DNA of 64,000 bases from Arenibacter sp. F26102. GTDB taxonomy: Bacteria > Bacteroidota > Bacteroidia > Flavobacteriales > Flavobacteriaceae. Position numbers and translations under genes: made by a program. The DNA lies in NCBI RefSeq assembly GCF_023015865.1, contig NZ_JALKBC010000010.1, positions 62,001 to 126,000 on the forward strand, read 5' to 3'. Shown here piece after piece: positions 17,849-26,535 of this stretch (the stretch's first letter is position 1; every line of letters starts with the position of its first letter). The notes under the pieces were generated by a model that did not search any database, was not told the DNA's origin, and saw only the letters and a list, made by a program, of their open reading frames with translations.

Positions 17849-18421
17849 ATGAGCAACGAAAATAAAACAGAAGAAATGGAAGATGATGTTCTGAATAATA
17901 TAGAAAGTCAAGAAGTGGAACAGGACAATTCATCTGTTGGGAACGAAGATTTAGAAAAAGAGGAAGAACTTAGCCTGGAAGAGCAATTACAGGAAGATCT
18001 TAATAAGGAAAAAGACAAATTTTTACGTCTTTTTGCGGAATTCGAGAATTATAAAAGGCGTACCTCGAAGGAAAGAATGGACTTGTTTAAAACTGCAGGC
18101 CAAGAAGTTATTGTATCATTATTGCCAGTAATCGATGATTTTGACCGTGCACTAAAGGAAGTCTCCAAATCTGAAAATCAGGAGATGTTCAAGGGAGTGG
18201 AATTAATAAGCAATAAGTTCAAGGAAACATTGAAAAATAAGGGACTTCAAGAAATTGAAGTAAAGCAAGGAGATGCCTTTGATGCGGAATTACATGATGC
18301 CATTACCCAAATTCCAGCTCCTAGTAAAAAGTTGAAAGGCAAAATAGTAGATGTAGTAGAAAAAGGTTTTAAACTGGGCGATAAAATTATACGCCATCCA
18401 AAAGTAGTTGTTGGAAATTAA
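17849..18421 (+). CDS. grpE: nucleotide exchange factor GrpE
   Basis: A 190-residue GrpE, the dimeric exchange factor that releases ADP from DnaK. It has a long acidic N-terminal tail (residues 1-45), a coiled-coil (~45-90) with FLRLFAEFENYKRRTSKER, and the C-terminal beta-wing ending GFKLGDKIIRHPKVVVGN, the family's hallmark. dnaJ follows after nine bases. DnaK itself is not in the window. Confidence 0.97.
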   Translation: MSNENKTEEMEDDVLNNIESQEVEQDNSSVGNEDLEKEEELSLEEQLQEDLNKEKDKFLRLFAEFENYKRRTSKERMDLFKTAGQEVIVSLLPVIDDFDRALKEVSKSENQEMFKGVELISNKFKETLKNKGLQEIEVKQGDAFDAELHDAITQIPAPSKKLKGKIVDVVEKGFKLGDKIIRHPKVVVGN

Positions 18422-18430
18422 AAATATTTT

Positions 18431-19555
18431 ATGAAGGAGGATTATTATGACATCTTGGGCATTGGAAAAAATGCCACAGCGGCTGAAGTAAAAAAGGCTT
18501 ATCGCAAAAAGGCAATAGAGTATCATCCTGACAAAAACCCGGGTGACGCTAAGGCTGAGGAAATGTTTAAAAAAGCGGCAGAGGCTTATGAGGTTCTAAG
18601 TGACCCCAATAAGAAGGCCCGTTATGATCAATACGGACATGCAGCCTTTGATGGCAGCGGCGGTTTTGGCGGCGGCGGAATGAACATGGATGACATTTTT
18701 AGTCAGTTCGGGGATATATTTGGTGGTGCCTTTGGCGGCGGTGGCTTTAGTGGTTTTTCCGGATTTGGCGGTGGTGGTGGTCAGCGACGTGTAAAAGGAA
18801 GCAACTTAAGAATTAGGGTTAAATTAACCTTGGAGGAAATTGCCAATGGTGTAGAAAAGAAAATTAAGGTAAGGAGAAAGATTCAGGCAGAAGGTGTTAC
18901 ATACCAGACCTGCGGTACCTGTGGTGGTCGTGGCCAAGTAACCAAAATTACCAATACAATTTTAGGTAGAATGCAGACCGCAGCTACTTGTAGCAACTGT
19001 GGGGGTAGTGGACAGGTGATCGATAAAAAACCCAGCGATGCGGATGCCAATGGATTAAAGGTTGCAGAGGAAACTGTTAGTATTAATATTCCTGCAGGAG
19101 TAGAGGATGGCATGCAGTTGAAAGTACCTAATAAAGGAAACGATGCCCCAGGAAATGGAGTTCCAGGAGATTTGTTGGTTGCAATAGAAACTGAAGAGCA
19201 TGAAACTTTAAAGAGGGAAGGAGATAATCTTCATTACGATCTATATATCAGTATCTCCGAAGCCGTATTGGGTACCTCAAAAGAGATTGACGCCGTGGGC
19301 GGTAAGGTAAGAATCAAATTGGAGGCCGGTATACAATCCGGTAAAATCCTTAGATTAAGAGGTAAAGGTATTTCTAGCCTTAATGGGTATGGCAGTGGGG
19401 ATTTACTGGTTCATGTAAATGTCTGGACGCCCAAGGAGTTGAATAAAGAGCAAAAAGATTTTTTTGAACGCATGCAGAATAACGAGAATTTTGAGCCTAG
19501 ACCAGAAAAATCAGATAAGTCTTTCTTTGAAAAGGTTAAGGATATGTTCTCCTAA
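18431..19555 (+). CDS. dnaJ: chaperone DnaJ with a single zinc centre
   Basis: A 374-residue class A J-protein. The J domain (1-70) holds the HPD motif in YHPDKNP; a Gly/Phe-rich linker (~75-125) and two C-terminal substrate domains follow. The zinc-finger region carries only two CxxCxGxG repeats (CGTCGGRG and CSNCGGSG, around residues 158-200) instead of four, so only one Zn site can form. This may be usual among Flavobacteriia, but it departs from E. coli DnaJ. Co-transcribed with grpE. Confidence 0.96.
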   Translation: MKEDYYDILGIGKNATAAEVKKAYRKKAIEYHPDKNPGDAKAEEMFKKAAEAYEVLSDPNKKARYDQYGHAAFDGSGGFGGGGMNMDDIFSQFGDIFGGAFGGGGFSGFSGFGGGGGQRRVKGSNLRIRVKLTLEEIANGVEKKIKVRRKIQAEGVTYQTCGTCGGRGQVTKITNTILGRMQTAATCSNCGGSGQVIDKKPSDADANGLKVAEETVSINIPAGVEDGMQLKVPNKGNDAPGNGVPGDLLVAIETEEHETLKREGDNLHYDLYISISEAVLGTSKEIDAVGGKVRIKLEAGIQSGKILRLRGKGISSLNGYGSGDLLVHVNVWTPKELNKEQKDFFERMQNNENFEPRPEKSDKSFFEKVKDMFS

Positions 19556-19648
19556 ATAGCGTGCAAATTTAGGTTTTAAATAAAAAACGTATATTTGAGA
19601 TAATATTGGGAAACCAGTATTATTTTCTTTTTCATAGCAATTTTTTTT

Positions 19649-19686
19649 CCCATCCTTGATTCGTTAAGGGTGGGTTTTGTTTTTTA
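19649..19686 (+). terminator. intrinsic terminator after dnaJ
   Basis: A 9-bp stem CCCATCCTT/AAGGGTGGG (one G-U pair) with an 8-base loop, followed by a T-rich tract. Confidence 0.8.
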
Positions 19687-19694
19687 GTGAAACC

Positions 19695-19767
19695 CCGTGT
19701 TTATAAGCTCCAAAGTGGCACAATGAACACGGCAGGTTGAACTAATCCCGCCTTTTTTATTTTTTTT
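19695..19767 (+). other. folded intergenic element ending in a T tract, possible small RNA
   Basis: The 494-base gap between dnaJ and the ABC genes holds no gene. After the dnaJ terminator it contains a 7-bp inverted repeat (CCGTGTT 19695-19701, AACACGG 19726-19732) and then a second stem (GGCAGG 19731-19736, CCCGCC 19747-19752, one mismatch) followed by T runs at 19753-19767. This looks like a second terminator and may end a short transcript. No promoter was identified for it. Confidence 0.3.
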
Positions 19768-20027
19768 GGCGATTTAATCCACGTTAAGGTTTTTTGTTGA
19801 AACCCGATTTTTAGGTTGGTATTTTTTTAATGAAACATTGTATAGTTAGCCATTTTTAATGGGGATATGCATCGTAGAGGCTTTATTTGTCTTCTTTTTT
19901 ATGGATATATTATTTTAATATTTCACTTGGGCCTTGGCTCATAATACTATCATGGTAAAATTATGTGAAAAAGCTTAAAAAGGAATAATTTATAAAATTC
20001 CAGCCTATCTCTTACATGGCAATTATA

Positions 20028-20035
20028 TATCTTTG
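20028..20035 (+). promoter_or_regulatory. -7 promoter element of the ABC exporter operon
   Basis: Exact TATCTTTG, 14 bases before the ATG at 20050, implying a very short leader. No clear -33 TTG. Confidence 0.55.
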
Positions 20036-20049
20036 AGGAAATTGCGTGC

Positions 20050-20973
20050 ATGAATAATATATTGGTCGCTAAAGAGGTTTCCAAGCAGTTTGGGAACCAT
20101 ATAGCTCTCAACAAAGTTTCATTGGAAATTCCCAAAAACAGTATCTACGGTCTGTTAGGTCCTAACGGAGCAGGGAAGACTACTTTAATACGGATAATTA
20201 ATCAAATTATATATCCAGATCAAGGGGCAATTTATTTTGATGGCAAGCCTTTACAGCCCCACCACATATCCATGATTGGATATTTACCTGAGGAAAGGGG
20301 GCTTTATAAAAGTATGAAAGTAGGGGAGCAGGCCCTATACCTTGCCCAATTAAAAGGACTTTCCAAGGCTGATGCAAAAAGCAGATTAAAATATTGGTTC
20401 GATCGCTTGGAGATCGGGGATTGGTGGAATAAGAAAATACAGGAACTTTCGAAGGGAATGGCTCAAAAGATTCAGTTTATCGTCACGGTTTTGCATGAGC
20501 CAAAGCTTTTGATTTTTGATGAACCGTTTAGTGGGTTCGATCCCATAAATGCCAATCTTATTAAGGATGAAATTCTTCAACTAAGGGATAAGGGTACCAC
20601 CATTATATTTTCTACCCATAGAATGGAATCGGTGGAGGAATTATGTGAATATATTGCACTCATACACAAGTCGGAAAAACTTTTGGATGGAAAACTTAGT
20701 GATATAAAAAAAGCTTATAAGAACAATATTTATAAAGTGGGACTGGGTGTTCAAAGTACCAATGGGCTATTGGAAGATTTAAAAGATAAATTTCATATTC
20801 TTTCTTCGGAATATGTGGATGGAGGTATTCAGTTAAATTTTACAGTTCAATTGCCTTCTGATGATACAGGCCCTTTTCTTTCCCATTTGTCCGGTAAGGC
20901 AAATGTTAATAATTTCACGGAAACAATTCCATCGGCCAACGATATATTTATTAGAACCGTTCAAACTAAATAA
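20050..20973 (+). CDS. ABC transporter ATP-binding protein (NatA-like)
   Basis: A 307-residue ABC ATPase. Walker A is GPNGAGKTT (~residues 38-46), the signature is ELSKGMAQK (a divergent C-loop, LSKGM for LSGGQ), Walker B LLIFDEPFSGFD, and the switch His is in STHRMES. A C-terminal DUF4162-type extension (~215-307) is typical of NatA/gliding-related ABC subunits. The permease follows after five bases. The pair probably exports a hydrophobic or ionic compound; substrate unknown. Confidence 0.92.
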   Translation: MNNILVAKEVSKQFGNHIALNKVSLEIPKNSIYGLLGPNGAGKTTLIRIINQIIYPDQGAIYFDGKPLQPHHISMIGYLPEERGLYKSMKVGEQALYLAQLKGLSKADAKSRLKYWFDRLEIGDWWNKKIQELSKGMAQKIQFIVTVLHEPKLLIFDEPFSGFDPINANLIKDEILQLRDKGTTIIFSTHRMESVEELCEYIALIHKSEKLLDGKLSDIKKAYKNNIYKVGLGVQSTNGLLEDLKDKFHILSSEYVDGGIQLNFTVQLPSDDTGPFLSHLSGKANVNNFTETIPSANDIFIRTVQTK

Positions 20974-20978
20974 TATTT

Positions 20979-22316
20979 ATGGGTAAGTTATCACTCATCA
21001 TAAAACGGGAGTATTTAGCAAAGGTTCGAAATAAATCCTTTGTGGTCATGACGTTTTTAAGTCCAATCCTTATGGTCGGTATGGTTGCTCTTGTTGTTTA
21101 TTTAACCAAGATAAATGATAATGAAATAAGGACTATTGGAGTCTTGAATGAGAGCAATTATTTTTCAACCGATTTTCAGGGTACGGAAAGTACCTCCTTT
21201 GTTAAGATCAGGGATATTGATTTGGAGGCTGCCAAAGATTCAGTCCAAAAAATTGGGTTTTATGGTCTGCTATATATCCCTGACGAGCCGGACTTGGAAA
21301 AGGTAGCCAGTAGGTCTTTCTTTTATACCAAGGATTCTCCGGGATCTAATATTTTGGACAATTTGGAAGATGTCTTTGAGGATCGTTTGAGATTGAGAAG
21401 ATTACAGGAATTAGGAGTTTCTGTATCCGATTTTGAAAGCGTAGGTAATAACTTTGAAATTAATACGGCCAATTTTTCCGGCGAACAGAATCTGAAAGGT
21501 ATAACTGAAATAAAAGCGTTTATAGGTGGGGCATTTGGGTACCTGATCATGATGTTCATCATTATATATGGTGGATTTGTTATGCGAAGTGTGATAGAGG
21601 AAAAAACAACTAGGATAATAGAGGTTATCATCTCTTCGGTGAAGCCTTTTCAGCTTATGTTGGGGAAAATTATAGGAACTTCCTTGGCAGGGGTCACCCA
21701 GTTTGCTATTTGGATCATTTCCGCCATTTTAATGTTTGGAGTGTTAATTCTGGTTTTCGATATTGATCCATCGGGATTGAATTCAGGGGCCTCCAATGCT
21801 CCTGGCTTGGTTGGGGGTGCAGCGTATATGGCAGCATCAGATTCCGCCATGCAATTATATGCCAATGAACTTTTTAGGATACCTTGGATTATGCTTATCA
21901 CTTTTTTTCTGATCTATTTTATATTGGGGTATTTAATTTATAGTTCAATATATGCGGCAATAGGGGCTGCGGTAGATAATGAAACTGATACACAACAGTT
22001 TATTTTTCCTATTATTCTCCCCTTAATGTTAGCCATTTATGTGGGTTTCTTTTCTGTTTTTAATAACCCCCATGGCCCAATAGCTGTGGCATTCTCTTTA
22101 TTTCCTCTAACATCGCCCATTGTAATGCTGATGCGACTGCCGGGAGGTATAGGAGAAGGTGGCGTGCCAATTTGGGAGGTGGCAGTGTCCATTCTTTTGT
22201 TGATCGTTACCTTTATAGGTATAGTTTGGCTGGCGGCAAAAATTTATAGGGTAGGGATTTTGATGTACGGGAAAAAGCCATCCTATAGGGATTTGCTTAA
22301 ATGGCTGAAATATTAG
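20979..22316 (+). CDS. ABC-2 type permease (NatB-like)
   Basis: A 445-residue permease with the NatB/ABC-2 layout: one N-terminal span (FVVMTFLSPILMVGMVALVV), a large extracytoplasmic domain (~45-180), then five to six spans including the family motif RSVIEEKTTRIIEVIISSVKP. It is the membrane partner of the ATPase just upstream. The stop is followed after one base by the MscS-like gene, so all are likely one transcript. Confidence 0.9.
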   Translation: MGKLSLIIKREYLAKVRNKSFVVMTFLSPILMVGMVALVVYLTKINDNEIRTIGVLNESNYFSTDFQGTESTSFVKIRDIDLEAAKDSVQKIGFYGLLYIPDEPDLEKVASRSFFYTKDSPGSNILDNLEDVFEDRLRLRRLQELGVSVSDFESVGNNFEINTANFSGEQNLKGITEIKAFIGGAFGYLIMMFIIIYGGFVMRSVIEEKTTRIIEVIISSVKPFQLMLGKIIGTSLAGVTQFAIWIISAILMFGVLILVFDIDPSGLNSGASNAPGLVGGAAYMAASDSAMQLYANELFRIPWIMLITFFLIYFILGYLIYSSIYAAIGAAVDNETDTQQFIFPIILPLMLAIYVGFFSVFNNPHGPIAVAFSLFPLTSPIVMLMRLPGGIGEGGVPIWEVAVSILLLIVTFIGIVWLAAKIYRVGILMYGKKPSYRDLLKWLKY

Positions 22317-22317
22317 T

Positions 22318-23212
22318 ATGGTAGAAATAAAGAATATTGTCAAGGCCTTAAATGATTTTCTTGCCTATAAAATTTTGGACGGTGATAAGGTAGATATTAC
22401 TGCAGGCACATTTTTAACGATTATTATTTCTGTAATTGTTGTAACCTACACACTAAAATTGGTCCACAAATTGGTTACGTCAAAGTTGCCAGAGGAGCAT
22501 CAAAATAAGTTTATCAGTATTTTTGGATTTTTGAGGCACCTATTTTATATCATGGTGGTATTGGTTGTCCTGCGTACCTCCGAGGGTAATCTTACTGTAC
22601 TGTTGACCGTCTCTGCTGCGCTGTTTGTGGGCTTGGGGTTTACCTTGCAATATTTGTTTCAGGATATCATTTCTGGTATTTGGATAAATATGGATCAGTC
22701 CCTACTTGTAGGGGATATTGTTGAGGTAAATCAAAAAGTAGGGCAGGTTTTTGAAATACGGCTAAGGACTACCAGGGCACTTACCAGGGATGACAAGGTA
22801 ATCATAGTTCCAAACCACCAATTTTTAACAGATAGTATTTATAATTATACCCAAAATCATAAAAGCACTAAAGAGAGCGTTAAGATTGGGGTGGTGCATG
22901 GGAACAATGTCAATTTGGTGACCAAAATATTGGAAAATATCGCCAGTGATCAAAAAGGAGTTTTAAAAATCCCAAACCATTTATCCTCTTTGAGGATTTT
23001 GGGGATACCGCTTATTGTTTTCCATTAATTTTTATGTTAACGACAGTTATGGATATCCAAAAATTAAAAGTGCTATGAGGTATAGAATAGATACCAAATT
23101 TAGGGAACACGAAATAAGTATACCCTTTCCGCAAAGGGATATTCATTTGTTTCAATCCCGTCCATTACAAACAACACAGGTAGAAAAAAATAGTGCAGGG
23201 AATGAGAATTAA
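22318..23212 (+). pseudogene. MscS-family mechanosensitive channel, frameshifted
   Basis: The first 221 codons encode a normal small-conductance mechanosensitive channel: three spans, the pore helix region LFVGLGFTLQYLFQDIISG, and the beta domain through KIPNH. The frame is then lost. Reading ILFEDFGDTAYCF requires a shift at a T run (22980-22982) and FSINFYVNDSYGYPK requires a second at a T run (23018-23021). One extra T at each site would restore one continuous protein ending IPFPQRDIHLFQ. As written the product stops at 23028 after 236 residues. This is either a decayed gene or two homopolymer sequencing errors. Confidence 0.88.
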
Positions 23213-24080
23213 AATAGAAAAATTAGGATTTATATTTGGATTCCTTTTGTTGGTGAATTTTAGTCCTGCGCAGACACCTGATGTTTTTAGGCTGGAGTAT
23301 ATGTTGATGCCCAGAAATACAGCTGAAGCAAAATTATCACGAATAAAATTGGTGGCCAACTTGCCTATTAAAGTTGGTAAGAACGACAATATTATTGTTG
23401 GAGCAGAATACAATCGTATAGCCTTTGATCTTAATCGTGGGGCGCCATATGAAGATGAAATAACAGAAACATTTCATGTGGCCGATTTAAATATGGCTTA
23501 CATATTGCAGTACAATCAGGACTGGCGCTTTGTAGGAGTCGTTACTCCTCGATTGTCGTCTACATTGACCAACGATATAGGTGATGGCGATGTGTCCTTG
23601 AACGTTACCGTTGGGGCATTACGGGATAGGCCGAATATAGAAAAACCAACGCGATTAGTATTGGGAGTGGCTTATAATTCAACTGTGGCGGTAAGAATTC
23701 CATTGCCTTTGGTTTATTTTGAAAAGAGGTTTCATCCCAATTGGGCATACGTTGTTGGAGCGCCCAAGAGTGGAATGAAATACTTTTTTAATGACAAACA
23801 TATGCTTCAAACAGAATTTATAGTGGACGGATATTATGTAAATTTACAGAATACGGTGATTAGCTCCGATTCCGGGATTGCTTCTTCCATTTCAACTTCT
23901 GTTGCCTTGTTTACTTTGGGGTATCAATACGCTGTGGCCAAAAATATATTCTTTTACGGTTATGCCGGGCATACCTTGTTTCAAGCAGGGGTATTGAGGG
24001 ATGATGATCGAAATAATATTTTTACATTGAACGACCAACCTAGTTTCTATTTTAGAACGGGTTTTAGAATTGGAATTTAA
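23202..24080 (+). CDS. DUF6268 outer-membrane barrel protein
   Basis: A 292-residue protein with a signal peptide (LGFIFGFLLLVNFSPAQ) and alternating beta strands ending in an aromatic-rich RTGFRIGI, consistent with an outer-membrane barrel. I recall the DUF6268 family. The ATG at 23202 is preferred over a GTG at 23193; it overlaps the end of the channel gene by 11 bases, indicating translational coupling in the same operon. Function unknown. Confidence 0.75.
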   Translation: MRIKIEKLGFIFGFLLLVNFSPAQTPDVFRLEYMLMPRNTAEAKLSRIKLVANLPIKVGKNDNIIVGAEYNRIAFDLNRGAPYEDEITETFHVADLNMAYILQYNQDWRFVGVVTPRLSSTLTNDIGDGDVSLNVTVGALRDRPNIEKPTRLVLGVAYNSTVAVRIPLPLVYFEKRFHPNWAYVVGAPKSGMKYFFNDKHMLQTEFIVDGYYVNLQNTVISSDSGIASSISTSVALFTLGYQYAVAKNIFFYGYAGHTLFQAGVLRDDDRNNIFTLNDQPSFYFRTGFRIGI

Positions 24081-24091
24081 AATACTTAGTT

Positions 24092-25255
24092 ATGTCTAGA
24101 ATATTGGTTATTGAGGATGAATCGGCTATTAGAAGGGTTTTGGTTAAAATTCTTTCTGAAGAGAATGAAAACTATAAAGTAGAGGAGGCTGAAGATGGTT
24201 TGATAGGGTTGGAAACCATAAAAAAAGATGATTTTGACCTTGTTTTATGCGATATAAAAATGCCCAAAATGGATGGTGTAGAGGTTTTGGAAGCCGCACG
24301 TAAAATAAAACCTGAAATTCCTTTTATCATGATTTCCGGACATGGGGATCTGGATACGGCAGTGAACACCATGAGGATCGGAGCCTTTGATTATATTTCC
24401 AAACCACCAGATTTAAACAGGTTATTGACTACGGTACGCAATGCTTTGGACAGAAAGGAATTGGTAGTAGAGAACAAGATCTTAAAGAAAAAGGTCAGTA
24501 AGAACTATGAAATGATTGGGGAGAGCAAGGAAATCTCAGCAATCAAGGAGATGATAGAGAAGGTGGCTCCTACAGATGCCAGAGTCCTTATTACGGGAGC
24601 CAATGGTACGGGAAAGGAACTTGTGGCACATTGGATCCATGAAAAAAGCGAGAGAAATGCCCACCCTTTGATAGAAGTAAATTGTGCGGCAATTCCGTCC
24701 GAATTAATTGAAAGTGAGCTTTTTGGGCATGTCAAAGGAGCTTTTACATCAGCGGTCAAGGATAGGGCCGGTAAGTTTGAAGCGGCCAATAATGGCACCA
24801 TATTTTTAGACGAGATAGGGGATATGAGCCTGTCGGCACAAGCAAAAGTACTACGTGCATTACAAGAAAATAAAATAAGTAGGGTTGGTTCCGATAAAGA
24901 TATTAAGGTAAATGTTAGGGTGGTCGCCGCTACAAATAAGAACCTAAAGAAGGAAATAGAAAGCGGAAAGTTTCGTGAGGATTTATACCACAGACTGGCA
25001 GTTATTTTAATAAAGGTTCCTGATCTAAACGAGAGAAGGGACGATATTCCATTGCTTATAGAGCATTTTTCCGAAAAAATTGCCTCCGAACAAGGAAGCG
25101 CACCCAAGAAATTTTCTTCAAAGGCTATTTCCTTATTAAAGGGATATGATTGGACGGGAAATATTCGCGAATTAAGGAATGTTGTGGAACGACTTATAAT
25201 TCTTGGAGGAAATGAAGTAACCGAAGAGGACGTAAAGTTGTTTGCGAGTAAGTAG
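24092..25255 (+). CDS. NtrC-like response regulator lacking a DNA-binding domain
   Basis: A 387-residue protein with a receiver domain (1-120, phospho-acceptor Asp54, switch Thr/Ser in MISGHGD, Lys104) and a sigma-54 AAA+ domain (~140-380; Walker A GANGTGKE at 169-176, Walker B IFLDEIGDM, arginine-finger region REDLYHRL). The sigma-54 contact loop reads GAFTSA (216-221) rather than GAFTGA. The chain ends right after the AAA+ lid; there is no Fis-type helix-turn-helix. It therefore probably acts without binding an enhancer. Last gene of the exporter operon; no histidine kinase is adjacent. Confidence 0.92.
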   Translation: MSRILVIEDESAIRRVLVKILSEENENYKVEEAEDGLIGLETIKKDDFDLVLCDIKMPKMDGVEVLEAARKIKPEIPFIMISGHGDLDTAVNTMRIGAFDYISKPPDLNRLLTTVRNALDRKELVVENKILKKKVSKNYEMIGESKEISAIKEMIEKVAPTDARVLITGANGTGKELVAHWIHEKSERNAHPLIEVNCAAIPSELIESELFGHVKGAFTSAVKDRAGKFEAANNGTIFLDEIGDMSLSAQAKVLRALQENKISRVGSDKDIKVNVRVVAATNKNLKKEIESGKFREDLYHRLAVILIKVPDLNERRDDIPLLIEHFSEKIASEQGSAPKKFSSKAISLLKGYDWTGNIRELRNVVERLIILGGNEVTEEDVKLFASK

Positions 25256-25275
25256 GTCGCATATTTTGGTAACTT

Positions 25276-25306
25276 AATTCATCCTTTACGTCTTTAAAGG
25301 TGAATT
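25276..25306. terminator. intergenic hairpin between convergent genes
   Basis: Near-perfect 12-bp arms (AATTCA..CCTTTA/TAAAGGTGAATT, one bulge), 20 bases after the regulator stop. AT-rich and without a T run, so only a weak terminator candidate. Confidence 0.4.
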
Positions 25307-25429
25307 GAAATTCAAGAATGAAAACTTGCCGTAGCTTACCAAAGCGTTGATACTGCTATATCTTTGCAATATGGGGTTGCCCAGATCAAGTTTATGGAAT
25401 GCTTTGTGATCAATGCATAGGGACAGTTG

Positions 25430-26119
25430 CTATTTTTTGCAGTCACCAAGTCGCTCAAGGGCCTTGGCTGCAATTTCCTTGGTTTTCAGATTATAGTATT
25501 TTTTGCCTTCGGAAAGGTTTGGTTTCAAAAGTTGCTGTTCACAGATATCATAAACGTTTTGTGTGAATGCCAAGGCTTCTTTACAATCCACCGACTCCAC
25601 TACCTTGGCCAAGGATACTTTAAACTTTTCCAAGGCGATATCTACTTTGTTTTCAAGGGTTTTATTGTCCAAAGGTTGATGGGATTTTTTTTCTGCTATT
25701 GAAGTCTTGGTATTCATGGCCAAAACATCATTATTGTATCTACTATCATGGGAGTCGTGTTCATCCAGGGCTTCTAAGCTTCCAGAGGCGTTGTCCAATG
25801 CTTTTTTAAGTAATATTTTGGCACTTGCTAGGGAAGTCGCCTTGGTGGCGTTGGTTAAATTAACAGAACTCTCATGGATAAGCTCCATGGCATGATCACA
25901 GCCGCAATCTTCCAATTGGGACTTGGATTTAACTATGGCATTCAATGCCTTATAAGCAAAATACTTGGACATATTAATGTCTTCGGTGGCTATTGCCTTT
26001 TCAGTTTGTGATTGAATGTAGCCAATATTGGAACCTGCGTATTCGCAGGCTTTATTATTCTTAAATGAGGAGAAAATAAGCATTGCAAAAGAACAAACAG
26101 CTATAACGGAAAGTCTCAT
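25430..26119 (-). CDS. exported helical protein of unknown function
   Basis: A 229-residue protein with a signal segment (LSVIAVCSFAMLIFSSF) and an otherwise helical mature chain holding several Cys, including EDCGCDH and two Cys near the C-terminus (GDCKK). It resembles a conserved flavobacterial hypothetical protein from memory, with no family function. It converges on the regulator gene. A TACCTTTA close to the -7 consensus lies ~38 bases upstream of the start. Confidence 0.7.
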   Translation of the reverse strand: MRLSVIAVCSFAMLIFSSFKNNKACEYAGSNIGYIQSQTEKAIATEDINMSKYFAYKALNAIVKSKSQLEDCGCDHAMELIHESSVNLTNATKATSLASAKILLKKALDNASGSLEALDEHDSHDSRYNNDVLAMNTKTSIAEKKSHQPLDNKTLENKVDIALEKFKVSLAKVVESVDCKEALAFTQNVYDICEQQLLKPNLSEGKKYYNLKTKEIAAKALERLGDCKK

Positions 26120-26535
26120 AAAGTAGGTTTTAGTTTCTTGATATACTGGGAAATATAACCTTGTAAAGGTAATCCTACGACTTTATTTTTCCATGTTTTT
26201 TCGACGAAGTACCTTAGTAGGTTTTATTTTTAGACGAACTGAAGCTTTCTTCGGATATATGGTGAATTTATTTTCATCTTTTTCCGATGGTCAATCGATA
26301 AAATCCTTAATCTCTCTTCAATAGTCTACTAATAAGGTAAAGTAATTCCTTAAATTTTAGTTCTCTATGATTAGCTTTCTGTTGCCATAATGTTTTAGGC
26401 AGTCTTCAAATTTGTTTCAAATATCATGGAAAACCGGTTTCCTTAGAAATTGAAGCTTTAACTTTTAGGTAAATTGAATAATTTCATATATTTTTTGTTT
26501 TTAATTGCTCATAATGTGAGCACTAAACATTATCC
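26120..26535. other. 416-base intergenic region, no gene seen
   Basis: Divergent gap between the exported helical protein and ppk2. AT-rich, with no coding frame, no tRNA and no strong hairpin. It must hold both promoters, but apart from the TACCTTTA near 26150 I cannot place them. Confidence 0.5.

Noticed and set aside
25359-25366. Exact TATCTTTG inside the convergent gap after the NtrC-like regulator
   Set aside because: No -33 element at a fitting distance and it would read antisense into the next gene; one exact match in an AT-rich gap can be chance.
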